Positions 52,923 to 62,492 of a stretch of DNA of 64,000 bases are shown here, one piece after another (position 1 is the stretch's first letter; each line of letters begins with the position of its first letter). Under the pieces are notes generated by a model, which was not told where the DNA came from, searched no databases, and saw only the letters and a list, made by a program, of their open reading frames with translations. The position numbers and the translations under genes are program-made. The DNA lies in NCBI GenBank assembly GCA_945868825.1, contig CAMBMM010000001.1:1-64000 (forward strand). Direction: 5' to 3'. Origin of the DNA: Sphingobacterium thalpophilum (GTDB taxonomy: Bacteria > Bacteroidota > Bacteroidia > Sphingobacteriales > Sphingobacteriaceae).

Positions 52923-55670
52923 ATGAGTCAAGAATTAGACCAAGCAGCCGCCCCCGAAAACACCCATAACATCATTCCACTATCGGGTTTGTATGAAAAT
53001 TGGTTTTTAGATTATGCTTCCTACGTAATCTTAGATAGAGCCGTTCCGCATATATACGATGGTTTAAAACCCGTTCAGCGACGCATTTTACATTCTCTTA
53101 AAGAAATGGACGATGGGCGTTTCAACAAAGCGGCCAACGTAATTGGAAATACTATGAAATACCACCCGCACGGCGATGCCTCTATTGGCGATGCCATGGT
53201 GCAGTTGGGTCAAAAAGATTTATTAATTGATAAACAAGGAAACTGGGGCGATCCCATCACTGGCGATTCGGCTGCAGCACCTCGTTATATCGAGGCCCGT
53301 TTATCAAAATTTGCGCTCGATGTGGTGTTTAATCCCGATACCACCGAATGGCAATCGAGCTACGATGGCCGTAACCAAGAACCGGTTACTTTGCCCGTTA
53401 AGTTCCCGCTATTATTAGCCCAAGGAGCCGATGGTATTGCGGTAGGTTTGGCTACCAAAATCATGCCTCACAATTTCATCGAACTCATTGATGCATCTAT
53501 TGAGGTTTTAAAAGGCAACCGCCCCAATTTAGTACCCGATTTCCTCACCGGAGGCATGGCCGATTGTTCGGCCTACAACGAAGGACAACGGGGTGGTAAA
53601 ATTCGTGTTCGTGCTAAAATTGTAGAGCGTGATAAAAAAACTTTAGCCATTACCGAAATTCCGTTTACTACCACTACCGGCGGCTTAATTGATAGCGTAA
53701 TTTCGGCTAACGATAAAGGCAAAATCAAGATTAAAAAAATTGAAGATAATACGGCCAAAGACGTCGAAATTATGATTCATTTGGCACCCGGTATTTCGCC
53801 CGATGTAACCATTGATGCTCTTTATGCCTTTACCGATTGTGAGGTTTCTGTTTCGCCAAATACCTGCATAATTAAAGACGATAAGCCTTGGTTTATGAGC
53901 GTAAACGATATTTTGGTAGAAAGTACCAAATTTACCAAAGCGCTATTAAAACAAGAGTTAGAAATTAAACTCACCGAATTAAAGGAGCGCATTTTCTTCA
54001 GCAACTTGCTCAAAATCTTTATTCAGGAAGGGATGTATAAGCATGCCGATTATGAAAACGCTACCGATTTTGAGAACATTGTGGGCGTATTGTACAAACT
54101 CTTTGCTCCATTTAAAGAGCAGTTTTACCGCGATATTTTATCCGAAGATTTCAAGAAATTAATCGATAAACCGATGAGTAGCATCACCCGTTTCGATGTG
54201 AAAAAATCAGATGATTTGATGAAAACCTTGGAAGAGGAAATTAAAACGGTAAACAAACACCTTAAAACCTTAACCGAATACACCATTGCCTGGTTCGAAA
54301 AAATTAAAACCAAATACGGTGCAGGCCGAGAGCGTAAAACCGAACTTCGCCTGTTTGATAAGGTTGAAGCCTCAAAAGTAGCACTAGCCAATGTGAAATT
54401 GTACATGAACCGCGAAGATGGCTTTATTGGCACATCCTTGCGTAAAGACGAGTTTGTGTGCGACTGCTCCGACCTCGATGAAATTATTGCTTTTAGAGCC
54501 GATGGCAAGTTTACGGTAAGCAAAGTAGCCGAAAAAACTTTTGTGGGTAAAGACATTATTCATGCGCAAGTATTTACTAAAAATGACGAAAGAACGGTTT
54601 ATAATTTAATTTATAAAGACGGTGCCAGCGGAACCTCATATGTAAAACGATTCGCCGTGTTGGGCATAACCCGCGATAAAGAATACGATTTAACCAAAGG
54701 TGGAAAAGGTTCGCAGGTGCATTATTTTACCGCCAACCCCAATGGCGAAGCGGAAGTGGTAAGCATTGCCCTAAAACCACATGCAAAATTGCGTAAGCTG
54801 CAGTTTGATGTAGACTTTGCCGAAATTGCCGTGAAAGGGCGTAGCTCTATGGGCAATACCGTTACCAAGTATCCGGTTAAAAAAATCATTTTAAAAACCA
54901 AAGGAGTTTCAACTTTATCGGGTCGTAAAATTTGGTTCGATGAGGTGTTAAAACGCTTAAATATTGATGCTAGAGGCAAATACCTTGGCGAATACGATGG
55001 CGACGATCAAATTTTGTGTGTTACCAATGATGGAGCCTACGAATTGTGCGGTTTTGAGTTAAGCACCCGTTTTGATGAACCGCTTGTGCTCATCGAGAAA
55101 TACAATCCAGAAAAAGTGTACTCGGTAGTCCATTGGGAATCAAAATCTAAAAATTATTACATCAAACGTTTCGTGCTAGAGCGCACGCCCGAAGGCAAGA
55201 AAACACCGTTAATTTCCGAAGAGCCTGGATCTAAATTGGTTCTCATTTCGGGAGCTACAGCGCCTAAAGTTAGCCTCGAGGTTTTAAAAGGAAAAAGTCA
55301 AACGCCCGAAAAACTCAACCTCAACCTAGCCGAACTAATTGACGTAAAAGGCCAGAAAGCTATGGGCAACCGCTTAAGTACGCATGAAGTGAAACAGGTG
55401 ACGCTCTTGGTTTCTGAAGAACCTGAGCCTATTTTAGAACTCAGCCCAACTAACGAAGTGCTGGACCTGGAGGATACTATTGAGCTTGTGGAAGAAACAA
55501 TAATTACAAGTATGCCGGAACCCGAGTTTGAGGAAGTGCAAGATGTTCCCGCTCCACAGTCCGAAACAGCAACACCCGAGCCAATTAAACCGCCTAAAGA
55601 AATAGATTTCGAAATTACCAACCCCGATGAAATAGATATGAACGACAAGGGGCAGTTGGGCTTATTTTAA
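52923..55670 (+). CDS. parC: DNA topoisomerase IV subunit A
   Basis: 915 residues. Breakage-reunion domain with catalytic Tyr122 (SAAAPRYIEARLSKFA), quinolone-region sequence HPHGDASIGDAMVQLGQ before it, a long coiled-coil/tower region (about 350-480), then a degenerate beta-pinwheel C-terminal domain (about 520-820). The last 100 residues are acidic and Pro-rich (PEPEFEEVQDVPAPQSETATPEP), an extension seen in this phylum. Starts 10 nt after parE. The pinwheel lacks a clear GyrA box (QRRGGKG), supporting ParC over GyrA. Confidence 0.93.
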   Translation: MSQELDQAAAPENTHNIIPLSGLYENWFLDYASYVILDRAVPHIYDGLKPVQRRILHSLKEMDDGRFNKAANVIGNTMKYHPHGDASIGDAMVQLGQKDLLIDKQGNWGDPITGDSAAAPRYIEARLSKFALDVVFNPDTTEWQSSYDGRNQEPVTLPVKFPLLLAQGADGIAVGLATKIMPHNFIELIDASIEVLKGNRPNLVPDFLTGGMADCSAYNEGQRGGKIRVRAKIVERDKKTLAITEIPFTTTTGGLIDSVISANDKGKIKIKKIEDNTAKDVEIMIHLAPGISPDVTIDALYAFTDCEVSVSPNTCIIKDDKPWFMSVNDILVESTKFTKALLKQELEIKLTELKERIFFSNLLKIFIQEGMYKHADYENATDFENIVGVLYKLFAPFKEQFYRDILSEDFKKLIDKPMSSITRFDVKKSDDLMKTLEEEIKTVNKHLKTLTEYTIAWFEKIKTKYGAGRERKTELRLFDKVEASKVALANVKLYMNREDGFIGTSLRKDEFVCDCSDLDEIIAFRADGKFTVSKVAEKTFVGKDIIHAQVFTKNDERTVYNLIYKDGASGTSYVKRFAVLGITRDKEYDLTKGGKGSQVHYFTANPNGEAEVVSIALKPHAKLRKLQFDVDFAEIAVKGRSSMGNTVTKYPVKKIILKTKGVSTLSGRKIWFDEVLKRLNIDARGKYLGEYDGDDQILCVTNDGAYELCGFELSTRFDEPLVLIEKYNPEKVYSVVHWESKSKNYYIKRFVLERTPEGKKTPLISEEPGSKLVLISGATAPKVSLEVLKGKSQTPEKLNLNLAELIDVKGQKAMGNRLSTHEVKQVTLLVSEEPEPILELSPTNEVLDLEDTIELVEETIITSMPEPEFEEVQDVPAPQSETATPEPIKPPKEIDFEITNPDEIDMNDKGQLGLF

Positions 55671-55680
55671 GGTGTTAATC

Positions 55681-56079
55681 TTACTTTTTAAACGAAGTAC
55701 GAGCAATTTCTATACCTGTTGGCATTGGCCTGTTGCCTTCATCTTCGGCCGTAAGAATAATCTCTTTCGGATTAAATGGAGTTAATGTTCTAAAAACCAC
55801 TTTTTTTGCATTGGCGTTCATTACCTGCCCTAAATTCTTGTAGTCATTCTGCTCGGTAACAATCCACACATTGTAATGATTTTTAGGCGGATTGAGTCTT
55901 TCTGGACTAGTTAAATTAAGCGCCACTAATTCTACCACATAATTTTTGTTTTTATCTACTGTTTTCTTAGCCGTAATTACGGCGGCTGGGGCCACTGTAG
56001 AAATAGGGAATTTGGCAGTTGTAGCATAAGAAGCAAGTATCATTACAAAACCTGCTAGTATATTGGGTAGTTTTTTCAT
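55681..56079 (-). CDS. Small secreted protein, family not recognised
   Basis: 132 residues with signal peptide MKKLPNILAGFVMILASYATTAKF. The mature part is a beta-rich domain: VVELVALNLTSPERLNPPKNHYNVWIVTEQNDYKNLGQVMNANAKKVVFRTL, then FNPKEIILTAEDEGNRPMPTGIEIARTSF. The W-I-V-T and T-A-E-D-E pattern recalls anti-sigma-K-factor-like or fibronectin-type domains in which NVW and EIFVTAE strands pair; that is a resemblance only. Convergent to parC, alone on its strand. Confidence 0.65.
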   Translation of the reverse strand: MKKLPNILAGFVMILASYATTAKFPISTVAPAAVITAKKTVDKNKNYVVELVALNLTSPERLNPPKNHYNVWIVTEQNDYKNLGQVMNANAKKVVFRTLTPFNPKEIILTAEDEGNRPMPTGIEIARTSFKK

Positions 56080-56211
56080 GTTTAATGAACTTAAATACCC
56101 TTACCATTAAGAATACTTCAGAATTATAACGAGTTAATTGCCTAAAAGTTTCTTTAAGAAAGAAATTTTAATTTAAGATGGCTCTCAAATGAGTAAACCA
56201 ATACTGAATTT

Positions 56212-56739
56212 TTAGGTACTTTTCTCTTTAAAATCTTTTATAAATTTTGCCATTTTAGGCGCAATAACCATACTGCAGTAGGGTTGGTAGCTGTTTTGGT
56301 TATAATAGTTTTGGTGGTAGTCCTCGGCGGGATAAACTATTGTTAAAGGGCTTAGTTCCGTAACAACAGGGGATTCAAAAACATGCTCTTTTTTTAGTCT
56401 TTGCATCACTTGTTCTGCTGCCTCTTTTTGAGCTTGGTTGGCATAATAAATAACCGAACGATATTGGCTACCTACATCGTTGCCTTGGCGGTTAAGAGTA
56501 GTGGGGTCGTGGGTGTGAAAAAAGATCAAAAGCAATTCTTCTACCGAAATTTGTTGCGCATCGAAACTAATTTCAATTACTTCGGCATGGCCGCTGTTTC
56601 CTTCACAAATTTCGCGGTAGCTAGGATTGGGGTATTTCCCACCACTATACCCCGATACAACTTTTTCAACCCCTTTTATCCGCTGAAAAACCGCCTCGGT
56701 GCACCAAAAACAACCGCCACCCAATACTAGCGTTTCCAT
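56212..56739 (-). CDS. msrA: Peptide-methionine (S)-S-oxide reductase
   Basis: 175 residues. Repairs S-form methionine sulfoxide. Active site GGGCFWCTEAVFQRIKGV with catalytic Cys10; further VVSGYSGGKYPNPSYREICEGNSGHAEVIE, FFHTHDPTTLNRQGNDVGSQYRSVIYY, and EDYHQNYY. No signal peptide, so cytoplasmic. Last gene of the mlaE-mlaF-methyltransferase-lipoprotein-msrA run; starts 2 nt after the lipoprotein stop. Confidence 0.96.
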   Translation of the reverse strand: METLVLGGGCFWCTEAVFQRIKGVEKVVSGYSGGKYPNPSYREICEGNSGHAEVIEISFDAQQISVEELLLIFFHTHDPTTLNRQGNDVGSQYRSVIYYANQAQKEAAEQVMQRLKKEHVFESPVVTELSPLTIVYPAEDYHQNYYNQNSYQPYCSMVIAPKMAKFIKDFKEKST

Positions 56740-56741
56740 GC

Positions 56742-57758
56742 TTATTGGTATTGAATATAACTAGGTTGCGGCACCAATTTTACCAATTCCTCTGGGGTCA
56801 TTAGGCGCTTGGGTGGATTTTTAATATCGTTTTTATAAAATATTTTAAAGCCTGTAAACTGTACAGGTTCATTATAAATCCAATGTCGGTAGGTTCCTTT
56901 TTTCAATTCGGGTGCACCCCAACCGTCCATGTGCATCACCAACTGTACTTCGGGGTGTAATTTTATGTTTTTCGAATTGGTAAGCATGCCTTTGGTAAAG
57001 CGGTGTATGGTAAATACTTTTGGTGGCAGGCCATTTTCTTTTACCAATTTGGCTAAATAGGCCGAACAATAATTGATATCAACTGCATCGTAGGTGCCAA
57101 TTTTGGTTCCGGGTTTTGCACCGGTTTTCATCGAAAATTCCGGATCGATACCTAAATGCACCTGCGGTAATTTTAAATATTTTTCTAAACGAGGCAGTTC
57201 ACTTTTGATATCGCTCAATGCTACCTGTATATCTAAAAATACAATGGCGTTGCGCATTTTAGCAATGCTCAAAACCGAGTCAATTTGTTTATCGGGCATT
57301 CGGAAACGGTATTTACCGTCCTTACCGCCATCGCCTTGAGCTACCACGGCAATGTAATGCAGGGCAGGCTGTACAGGTGTTTTAGGGTCGGCTTTTTCCC
57401 AACGTTTTACTTCTTGATCTAATTTAGCCAGCATTTGTTTAGGAGGCAATTCGCCTAAAATACCCATGCGCACCGAATATAAATTGCCGTAATAGGCCAC
57501 AATGCGTTTAAAGGGTAAAATAGCTCCCGGTAGCGGATAGGGTTGTTTTTTTACCGGCCATTTTCCGGTGGTATCGCCATTGGCTATGGCTTTTACTTTT
57601 TGTAAATAGGCCAAGGTATCTACCGGTGGGTAATTGCCCACCTTTTGTTTCACTTTGGTAGTATCATTATTCTCATTTTTACCTGCAGAGCCTGAGCAGT
57701 TGCTAAATAAGGTGCCACTAAAAAGTACAAGTAGGCTAATTTTTGCTAATTTTTTCAT
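56742..57758 (-). CDS. Lipoprotein with TIM-barrel-like domain
   Basis: 338 residues. Lipoprotein signal with lipobox LFSNCSGS (Cys21). The body has alternating strand-helix stretches: RIVAYYGNLYSVRMGILGE, HYIAVVAQGDGGKDGKYRFRMPDKQIDSVLSIAK, AIVFLDIQVALSDIKSELPRLEKYLKLPQVHLGIDPEFSM, VFTIHRFTKG, VQLVMHMDGWG. Strand ends carry D, H and E residues, as in TIM-barrel hydrolases, so a glycosidase-like activity is possible; not proven. Nine nt after the methyltransferase, two before msrA. Confidence 0.75.
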   Translation of the reverse strand: MKKLAKISLLVLFSGTLFSNCSGSAGKNENNDTTKVKQKVGNYPPVDTLAYLQKVKAIANGDTTGKWPVKKQPYPLPGAILPFKRIVAYYGNLYSVRMGILGELPPKQMLAKLDQEVKRWEKADPKTPVQPALHYIAVVAQGDGGKDGKYRFRMPDKQIDSVLSIAKMRNAIVFLDIQVALSDIKSELPRLEKYLKLPQVHLGIDPEFSMKTGAKPGTKIGTYDAVDINYCSAYLAKLVKENGLPPKVFTIHRFTKGMLTNSKNIKLHPEVQLVMHMDGWGAPELKKGTYRHWIYNEPVQFTGFKIFYKNDIKNPPKRLMTPEELVKLVPQPSYIQYQ

Positions 57759-57767
57759 GTGTTTGGT

Positions 57768-58646
57768 TTATTTAGAACATCTGCCAAAAACACCAAGCGG
57801 CAATTTGCAGCCACTGCTGGCTTTTAAATACAATTCGCCGCAATGTAGGTTTTGTATGCTCGGCATAGAGCTTTTCAATAGATTTTCTATAATTACGGAT
57901 GAAAAGCCCATGGAATAGGCGTTTAGAATGAGAAAATGTTCTTCTGGATCTAGTAATTGCACCACGTCGTGCATCATCTCTTGAATATGATCCTCCAATT
58001 TCCATTTTTCGCCATTGGGTCCGTGCCCATAAGCAGGCGGATCGAGAATAATACCGTTGTAGGTTTTGCCACGTTTGAGTTCTCTTTTTACAAATTTGAG
58101 CGCATCTTCCACTACCCAGCGGATATTGGCTAGGCCCGAAAGCTCTTGATTTTCGTTGGCCCAAGTTACCACTTGCTTGATGGAGTCTACGTGGGTAGTG
58201 TCGGCACCAGCAGCTTTGGCTGCTAAAGAAGCCCCACCGGAATACGCAAAAAGGTTTAAAATTTTAGGTTCTGGATTTTTAAAGCGCTTTACTTGCTGAG
58301 CAATAAAATCCCAGTTTACGGCTTGCTCCGGAAAAATACCTACGTGTTTAAACGAGGTTAATCCCAAGCGGAATTTAATGGCAATGTCTTCGTTTTTATA
58401 GATAATGTTCCATCTATCGGGAGATTTGCCATTTTTTTTCACCCATTCGCCCGAGGTAGCCGATTTGCCTTTGAAGCGGATGTGATGCAGTTTAGTCCAA
58501 TCTGCCTCAGGCAGTGCTTTTGCCCAAACGGCTTGGGGCTCTGGCCGTATTAAAATGACTTCGCCAAAGCGTTCTAGTTTCTCAAAATCGCCGCAATCGA
58601 GTAATTCGTAATCTTTCCAGTGGCTAGGGCTAAGTAGTTCAATCAT
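57768..58646 (-). CDS. Class I SAM-dependent methyltransferase (RlmI/RlmK-related)
   Basis: 292 residues. Resembles the C-terminal catalytic part of 23S rRNA large-subunit methyltransferases of the RlmI/RlmK type. EQAVNWDFIAQQ (the family's QR-NR-like step), SAM motif ILNLFAYSGGASLAAKAAGA, VDSIKQVVTWANENQELSG, motif IV ILDPPAYGHGPNGEKW, FLILNAYSMGFSS. DPP-[YF] is typical of base methyltransferases. No PUA domain is seen at the N-terminus. The rRNA target cannot be named. Three nt after the mlaF-like gene. Confidence 0.85.
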   Translation of the reverse strand: MIELLSPSHWKDYELLDCGDFEKLERFGEVILIRPEPQAVWAKALPEADWTKLHHIRFKGKSATSGEWVKKNGKSPDRWNIIYKNEDIAIKFRLGLTSFKHVGIFPEQAVNWDFIAQQVKRFKNPEPKILNLFAYSGGASLAAKAAGADTTHVDSIKQVVTWANENQELSGLANIRWVVEDALKFVKRELKRGKTYNGIILDPPAYGHGPNGEKWKLEDHIQEMMHDVVQLLDPEEHFLILNAYSMGFSSVIIENLLKSSMPSIQNLHCGELYLKASSGCKLPLGVFGRCSK

Positions 58647-58649
58647 GGT

Positions 58650-59396
58650 TTATTTTTTGAGCGCTTTCATGAATTTACTGGCAAAAATAAACTCGTTAAG
58701 CTCAACATTCTTACTGGTAATTATTTCTTCTTTGGTCCCTTCCCACCACTTTTGTCCATTGTGTAAAAAGATAATGTGTTCACCAATACCCATTACCGAA
58801 TTCATATCGTGGGTAACCACAATGGTAGTGGTTTGGTATTCTACGGTAAGTTCGTGTATCAGCTCGTCAATTACAATGGCCGTTTTAGGATCGAGGCCGG
58901 AGTTGGGTTCATCGCAAAACAAATATTTTGGGTTCATAGCAATGGCACGTGCAATTCCTACTCGTTTTTTCATTCCTCCTGAAAGTTCGGCAGGGTAGAG
59001 GGCGTTTTTCCCGGCTAGGTTTACCCGTTCTAAACAAAAATTTGCTCGGTCTTTTTTCTCTCCCATGCTTTGGGTAGTAAACATATTTAGCGGAAAGAGA
59101 ATATTTTCTTCTACCGTCATCGAATCAAACAGAGCAGCGCCTTGAAAAAGCATGCCAATTTCTTTCCGTATGGAGATTCGTTCTTCAAAATCCATCTCCG
59201 TAAAATCACGTCCGTCGTAAACTACCTTACCCTTATTTGGTTCATGTAAACCTACCATGCATTTAAGCAAGGTTGTTTTACCGGAGCCTGAGCCCCCAAT
59301 AATTAAATTGGTTTTACCCGGAATAAACTCGGCAGAAATTCCGTCTAAAACGTGGTGTGTACCAAAAATTTTATGGATGTTCCGAACTTCTATCAT
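58650..59396 (-). CDS. mlaF: ABC transporter ATP-binding protein, MlaF type
   Basis: 248 residues from ATG 59396 (MIEVRNIHKIFG); the ORF from 59444 adds a poor extension into mlaE. Walker A IIGGSGSGKTTLLKC, Q-loop GMLFQGAALFDSMTVEENI, signature LSGGMKKRVGIARAIA, Walker B LFCDEPNSGLDP, switch His in VTHDMNS. The FQGAALFDSMTV stretch is characteristic of MlaF/Ttg2A. Works with MlaE to move phospholipids between the membranes. Overlaps mlaE by 4 nt. The mlaD (MCE) gene is not in the window. Confidence 0.92.
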   Translation of the reverse strand: MIEVRNIHKIFGTHHVLDGISAEFIPGKTNLIIGGSGSGKTTLLKCMVGLHEPNKGKVVYDGRDFTEMDFEERISIRKEIGMLFQGAALFDSMTVEENILFPLNMFTTQSMGEKKDRANFCLERVNLAGKNALYPAELSGGMKKRVGIARAIAMNPKYLFCDEPNSGLDPKTAIVIDELIHELTVEYQTTTIVVTHDMNSVMGIGEHIIFLHNGQKWWEGTKEEIITSKNVELNEFIFASKFMKALKK

Positions 59397-60127
59397 AATA
59401 AGAGTTGGGCAGTTAGGTAATCGGCAAACAATATCATAATACAAGAAATAACCACTCCCTTGGTGCTAGAAATACCTACTTCTAAGGCACCACCTGAGGT
59501 GTAAAAACCTTGGTAAGCCGATACCGTAGTAATGATAAAGGCAAAAATTACTGATTTTATCATGCATACAGTAAAGGTGAAAGGAACAAAATCGGTAGTA
59601 ATACCAGTTATATAATCTTGTGCACTTATTGCTCCAGAAAGTGTACCGGCAATATATCCACCAAAAATACTGAGGGCAATAGAAATAATTACCAAGAGTG
59701 GAATCATGGTTACTGCTCCTAAAATTTTAGGAAGAATAAGGTAGCCCGGAGAGTTGATGCCCATAATTTCGAGGGCATCTATTTGTTCGGTTACCCGCAT
59801 GGTACCTATTTGTGAAGCTACGCTAGAGCCCACTTTACCGGCCAATACAATGGCCGAAATGGTTGGGCTTAATTCTAAAATAGAAGAATCGCGAACGATG
59901 GTTCCAATTACTGACCGTGGTATTAGGTTACTTACCAACTGAAAAGCGGTTTGTACAGTAGTTACTGCACCTAAAAATACCGATATGATGGTGATGATTC
60001 CGATAGAACCTATACCGATGGCCACCATTTCTTTGCTAATTTCTTTCCAATAAATGTTCCACTTTTCCGGTTTTCGGAAAACGGCTTTTAACAGAAGTAG
60101 GTATTTGCCAAGTGGCTGAAAAAACAT
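59393..60127 (-). CDS. mlaE: ABC transporter permease, MlaE type
   Basis: 244 residues, about five membrane helices. Family stretches: SIGIITIISVFLGAVTTVQTAFQL, the diagnostic VRDSSILELSPTISAIVLAGKVGSSVASQIGTMRVTEQIDALEIMGINSPGYLILPKIL, and the closing TTVSAYQGFYTSGGALEVGISSTKGVV. Inner-membrane permease of the Mla lipid asymmetry system. First gene of a five-gene operon ending with msrA. Confidence 0.93.
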   Translation of the reverse strand: MFFQPLGKYLLLLKAVFRKPEKWNIYWKEISKEMVAIGIGSIGIITIISVFLGAVTTVQTAFQLVSNLIPRSVIGTIVRDSSILELSPTISAIVLAGKVGSSVASQIGTMRVTEQIDALEIMGINSPGYLILPKILGAVTMIPLLVIISIALSIFGGYIAGTLSGAISAQDYITGITTDFVPFTFTVCMIKSVIFAFIITTVSAYQGFYTSGGALEVGISSTKGVVISCIMILFADYLTAQLLL

Positions 60128-60246
60128 GATTTATTGGATAGTAAAGGGTAAAAATAACAAGCCTTTACCTCTTAAACGAATTAGCAGCCATATTTTTATT
60201 TGCGTGCTGCAGGTTAATTCTAAAAAAATGGCTTTAACTTCGCTTT

Positions 60247-60948
60247 ATGAATGCAGTAATTACCGGAGCCAGTAAAGGAATAGGCCGAGCCATTGCCTTT
60301 AAACTTGTCCAAGAGGGATATAATTTGGCACTTTGTGCCCGCAGCTTAACCGACTTACAAAGCCTCAAATCGACACTACTCCAAATCAACCCAAACGCAA
60401 GCATTTATATAGAAGCGCTAGATTGCGCAGACTTGTCGGCACTGTGTAGTTTTGCCAAGCAGGCCCAAGCAGAATTGGGTTTTATAGATGTTCTAATCAA
60501 TAATGTGGGGCAATACCTCCCAGGGACTATTTTAGAAGAGGCCGATGATACTTTAGCCCTGCAAATGCAAACAAATGTATACCCTGCGTATATCTTAAGT
60601 AAGTTTTTTGGGAAAGAAATGCAGAGCCGGAAATCGGGTTATATTATTAATATTTGTTCTATTGCTAGTTTGAACGTGGTAAAAGAGGCTGCTTCGTATA
60701 GTGTAACAAAAGTTGCTTTATTAGGTCTTACTACTATACTGAGGGAAGAATTACAATCCTCGGGCGTTAAAGTAAGCGCCATCTTGCCGGGAGCCACCTA
60801 TACCTCCTCGTGGGAAGGCACACCAATAGCTCCCGAAAAATTCATTCAACCCGAAGATGTAGCCCAAGCTGTGTGGACCTGTTTAAGCCTAAGCCCGGGT
60901 GCAATAATAAATCAACTTATATTAAACCCTAGTTCAAAAGCGTTTTAA
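60247..60948 (+). CDS. Short-chain dehydrogenase/reductase
   Basis: 233 residues, classical SDR. Cofactor motif TGASKGIGRA at 6-15, NNVG at about 94-97, catalytic Ser (NICSIASLN) and Tyr-x3-Lys (ASYSVTKVAL). LCARSLTDLQ after strand 2 has Arg, favouring NADP(H). Substrate unknown. A TAACTTCG -7-like element lies just upstream (about 60233). First gene of a probable run with PspC and LiaF-like genes (10 and 18 nt gaps). Confidence 0.92.
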   Translation: MNAVITGASKGIGRAIAFKLVQEGYNLALCARSLTDLQSLKSTLLQINPNASIYIEALDCADLSALCSFAKQAQAELGFIDVLINNVGQYLPGTILEEADDTLALQMQTNVYPAYILSKFFGKEMQSRKSGYIINICSIASLNVVKEAASYSVTKVALLGLTTILREELQSSGVKVSAILPGATYTSSWEGTPIAPEKFIQPEDVAQAVWTCLSLSPGAIINQLILNPSSKAF

Positions 60949-60958
60949 CCGTCTACTC

Positions 60959-61543
60959 ATGGAAAAGAAACTCTACAGAAACACAAGCGATAAAGCCATA
61001 GCAGGCGTTGCTGCTGGTTTGGCTCGTTATTTCGAAATTGATGTGACCTGGATTCGAATATTTTTTATTCTGGCAACAATTTTTGGTGCCTCCGGCTTAC
61101 TCATTTATATTATTTTATGGATTGCCATCCCCGAACAGCCCTTTGGCGTATGGAACATGCCCGGACAAACCGATTATACTGTAAAAGATACTGCAGCCAA
61201 TTCTTTTGAAACCGATTATAAAGCTGCAAAATCAAAACTAAAAAGAGAATCTGGTTTTATTTCTGGTATTATCCTAATTGCTTTAGGTTCATTTTTCTTA
61301 CTCGATCAGTTCGATTGGGTGCCAGATTGGGTAAGTTTTGGTAAACTTTGGCCTTTGGCATTAATTATACCGGGTTTAGTGATGTTAGCCAATTCAGGCA
61401 AAAATGCCGAAGCAAAAGCAGCTGAAGCTACCGAGCCCAATATCCCTGTTGCGGAAGAAAAAGTTGCTCCTAAAAAGCCGGTAGCTAAAAAATCTACTGC
61501 GGCTAAAAAGCCAACAGCTAGAAAAACTAAAAAAGCAGAATAA
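60959..61543 (+). CDS. PspC domain membrane protein
   Basis: 194 residues. N-terminal PspC domain: KKLYRNTSDKAIAGVAAGLARYFEIDVTWIRIFFILATIFGASGLLIYIILWIAIPEQP (basic segment then helix, about 1-60). A second membrane region follows at about 98-145 (ISGIILIALGSFFLLDQFDW), then a Lys/Ala/Pro-rich low-complexity tail of about 45 residues. In other bacteria PspC senses envelope stress; here the link is by family only. Followed by a LiaF-like protein, a common pairing. Confidence 0.88.
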   Translation: MEKKLYRNTSDKAIAGVAAGLARYFEIDVTWIRIFFILATIFGASGLLIYIILWIAIPEQPFGVWNMPGQTDYTVKDTAANSFETDYKAAKSKLKRESGFISGIILIALGSFFLLDQFDWVPDWVSFGKLWPLALIIPGLVMLANSGKNAEAKAAEATEPNIPVAEEKVAPKKPVAKKSTAAKKPTARKTKKAE

Positions 61544-61561
61544 GCGTTAAAACCCAAGCAT

Positions 61562-62491
61562 ATGAAAAGCGAAAAAATAGTATGGGGAATTACCCTCGTA
61601 TTTATCGGTACCATCTTGTTGCTCGATAATTTTGGTGTCATTGATTTCTACTGGCGTTCTGTTTGGAATTTTTGGCCGCTCTTTTTAATCTTAGCCGGTT
61701 TAAATTTAGTATTTGGTAAGGCAAAGCAAAGTTCAGCAGGAAAAGTGCTGGTGATTTTGCTAACCTGTGGAGTTTTAGGAACGGTTGCCTATGTGGGCAG
61801 TACACGTTCTAACCAATATTCAAATTGGTTTTTTAATGATGATGAAGAAGTTAGCGCTAACGATACCAACCAAGTAAGAACCTTCTCAGAAACCTATAAC
61901 CCAGCGGCACCTAACGCAGAATTAACCATTGAAGGTGGTGCTACTGTTTATGAACTTAAGCAAGCTACTGCTCAACTATTTGAAGCTGAAGTCAATCAAT
62001 CGTATGGGCAATATACCCTTACCAAATCGAGCACCGATTCGGTTGATAAAGTCAACTTTAAAATGCTCGATGGTTCTTGGAATTTAAAAAAATCGAATGC
62101 GAACAAAGCAATATTGCGTTTAAATCCCAATCCTATTTGGAGTATTAGGTTAGATATGGGAGCGGGTAAAGCTGATTTTGATTTATCGGCTTATAAATTA
62201 GCTGATTTAACCATTGAAGGCGGAGCAGCCGCTTTTGAGGTAAAACTAGGACAGCCCTTAACGCTTACTACAGTTAGCGTAGATACAGGCGTAGCTGATG
62301 TTAAGGTGTCTATTCCTGAAAATGCAGCTTGTCAAATTGAGTATGAAGGTGGTTTAACCAGTAAATCGTTCGAAGGATTTGATAAAAAAAGAGATGGTTT
62401 GTATGAAAGTGCTAACTATGCCACAGCAGCTACCAAAATTCATATTAAACTAAACGGCGGTTTGTCGTCATTTAAAGTAAAACGCTATTAG
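61562..62491 (+). CDS. LiaF-like/DUF5668 membrane protein with beta-helical C-domain
   Basis: 309 residues. Two to four N-terminal helices (WGITLVFIGTILLLDNFGV, WNFWPLFLILAGLNLVFG, VLVILLTCGVLGTVAYVG; about 1-85) as in LiaF/DUF5668. The extracytoplasmic domain follows (about 110-309) with repeated short strands: AELTIEGGATVYELK, SIRLDMGAGKADFDLSAYKL, LTIEGGAAAFEVKLG, VSVDTGVADVKVSIP. That pattern fits the DUF4097/toastrack type. LiaF homologues damp envelope-stress signalling. Lies 18 nt after PspC. Confidence 0.85.
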   Translation: MKSEKIVWGITLVFIGTILLLDNFGVIDFYWRSVWNFWPLFLILAGLNLVFGKAKQSSAGKVLVILLTCGVLGTVAYVGSTRSNQYSNWFFNDDEEVSANDTNQVRTFSETYNPAAPNAELTIEGGATVYELKQATAQLFEAEVNQSYGQYTLTKSSTDSVDKVNFKMLDGSWNLKKSNANKAILRLNPNPIWSIRLDMGAGKADFDLSAYKLADLTIEGGAAAFEVKLGQPLTLTTVSVDTGVADVKVSIPENAACQIEYEGGLTSKSFEGFDKKRDGLYESANYATAATKIHIKLNGGLSSFKVKRY

Positions 62492-62492
62492 T

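Noticed and set aside
57772-58164. 130-codon frame overlapping the methyltransferase on the same strand
   Set aside because: Different frame within a recognised methyltransferase domain; composition is that of a shadow.
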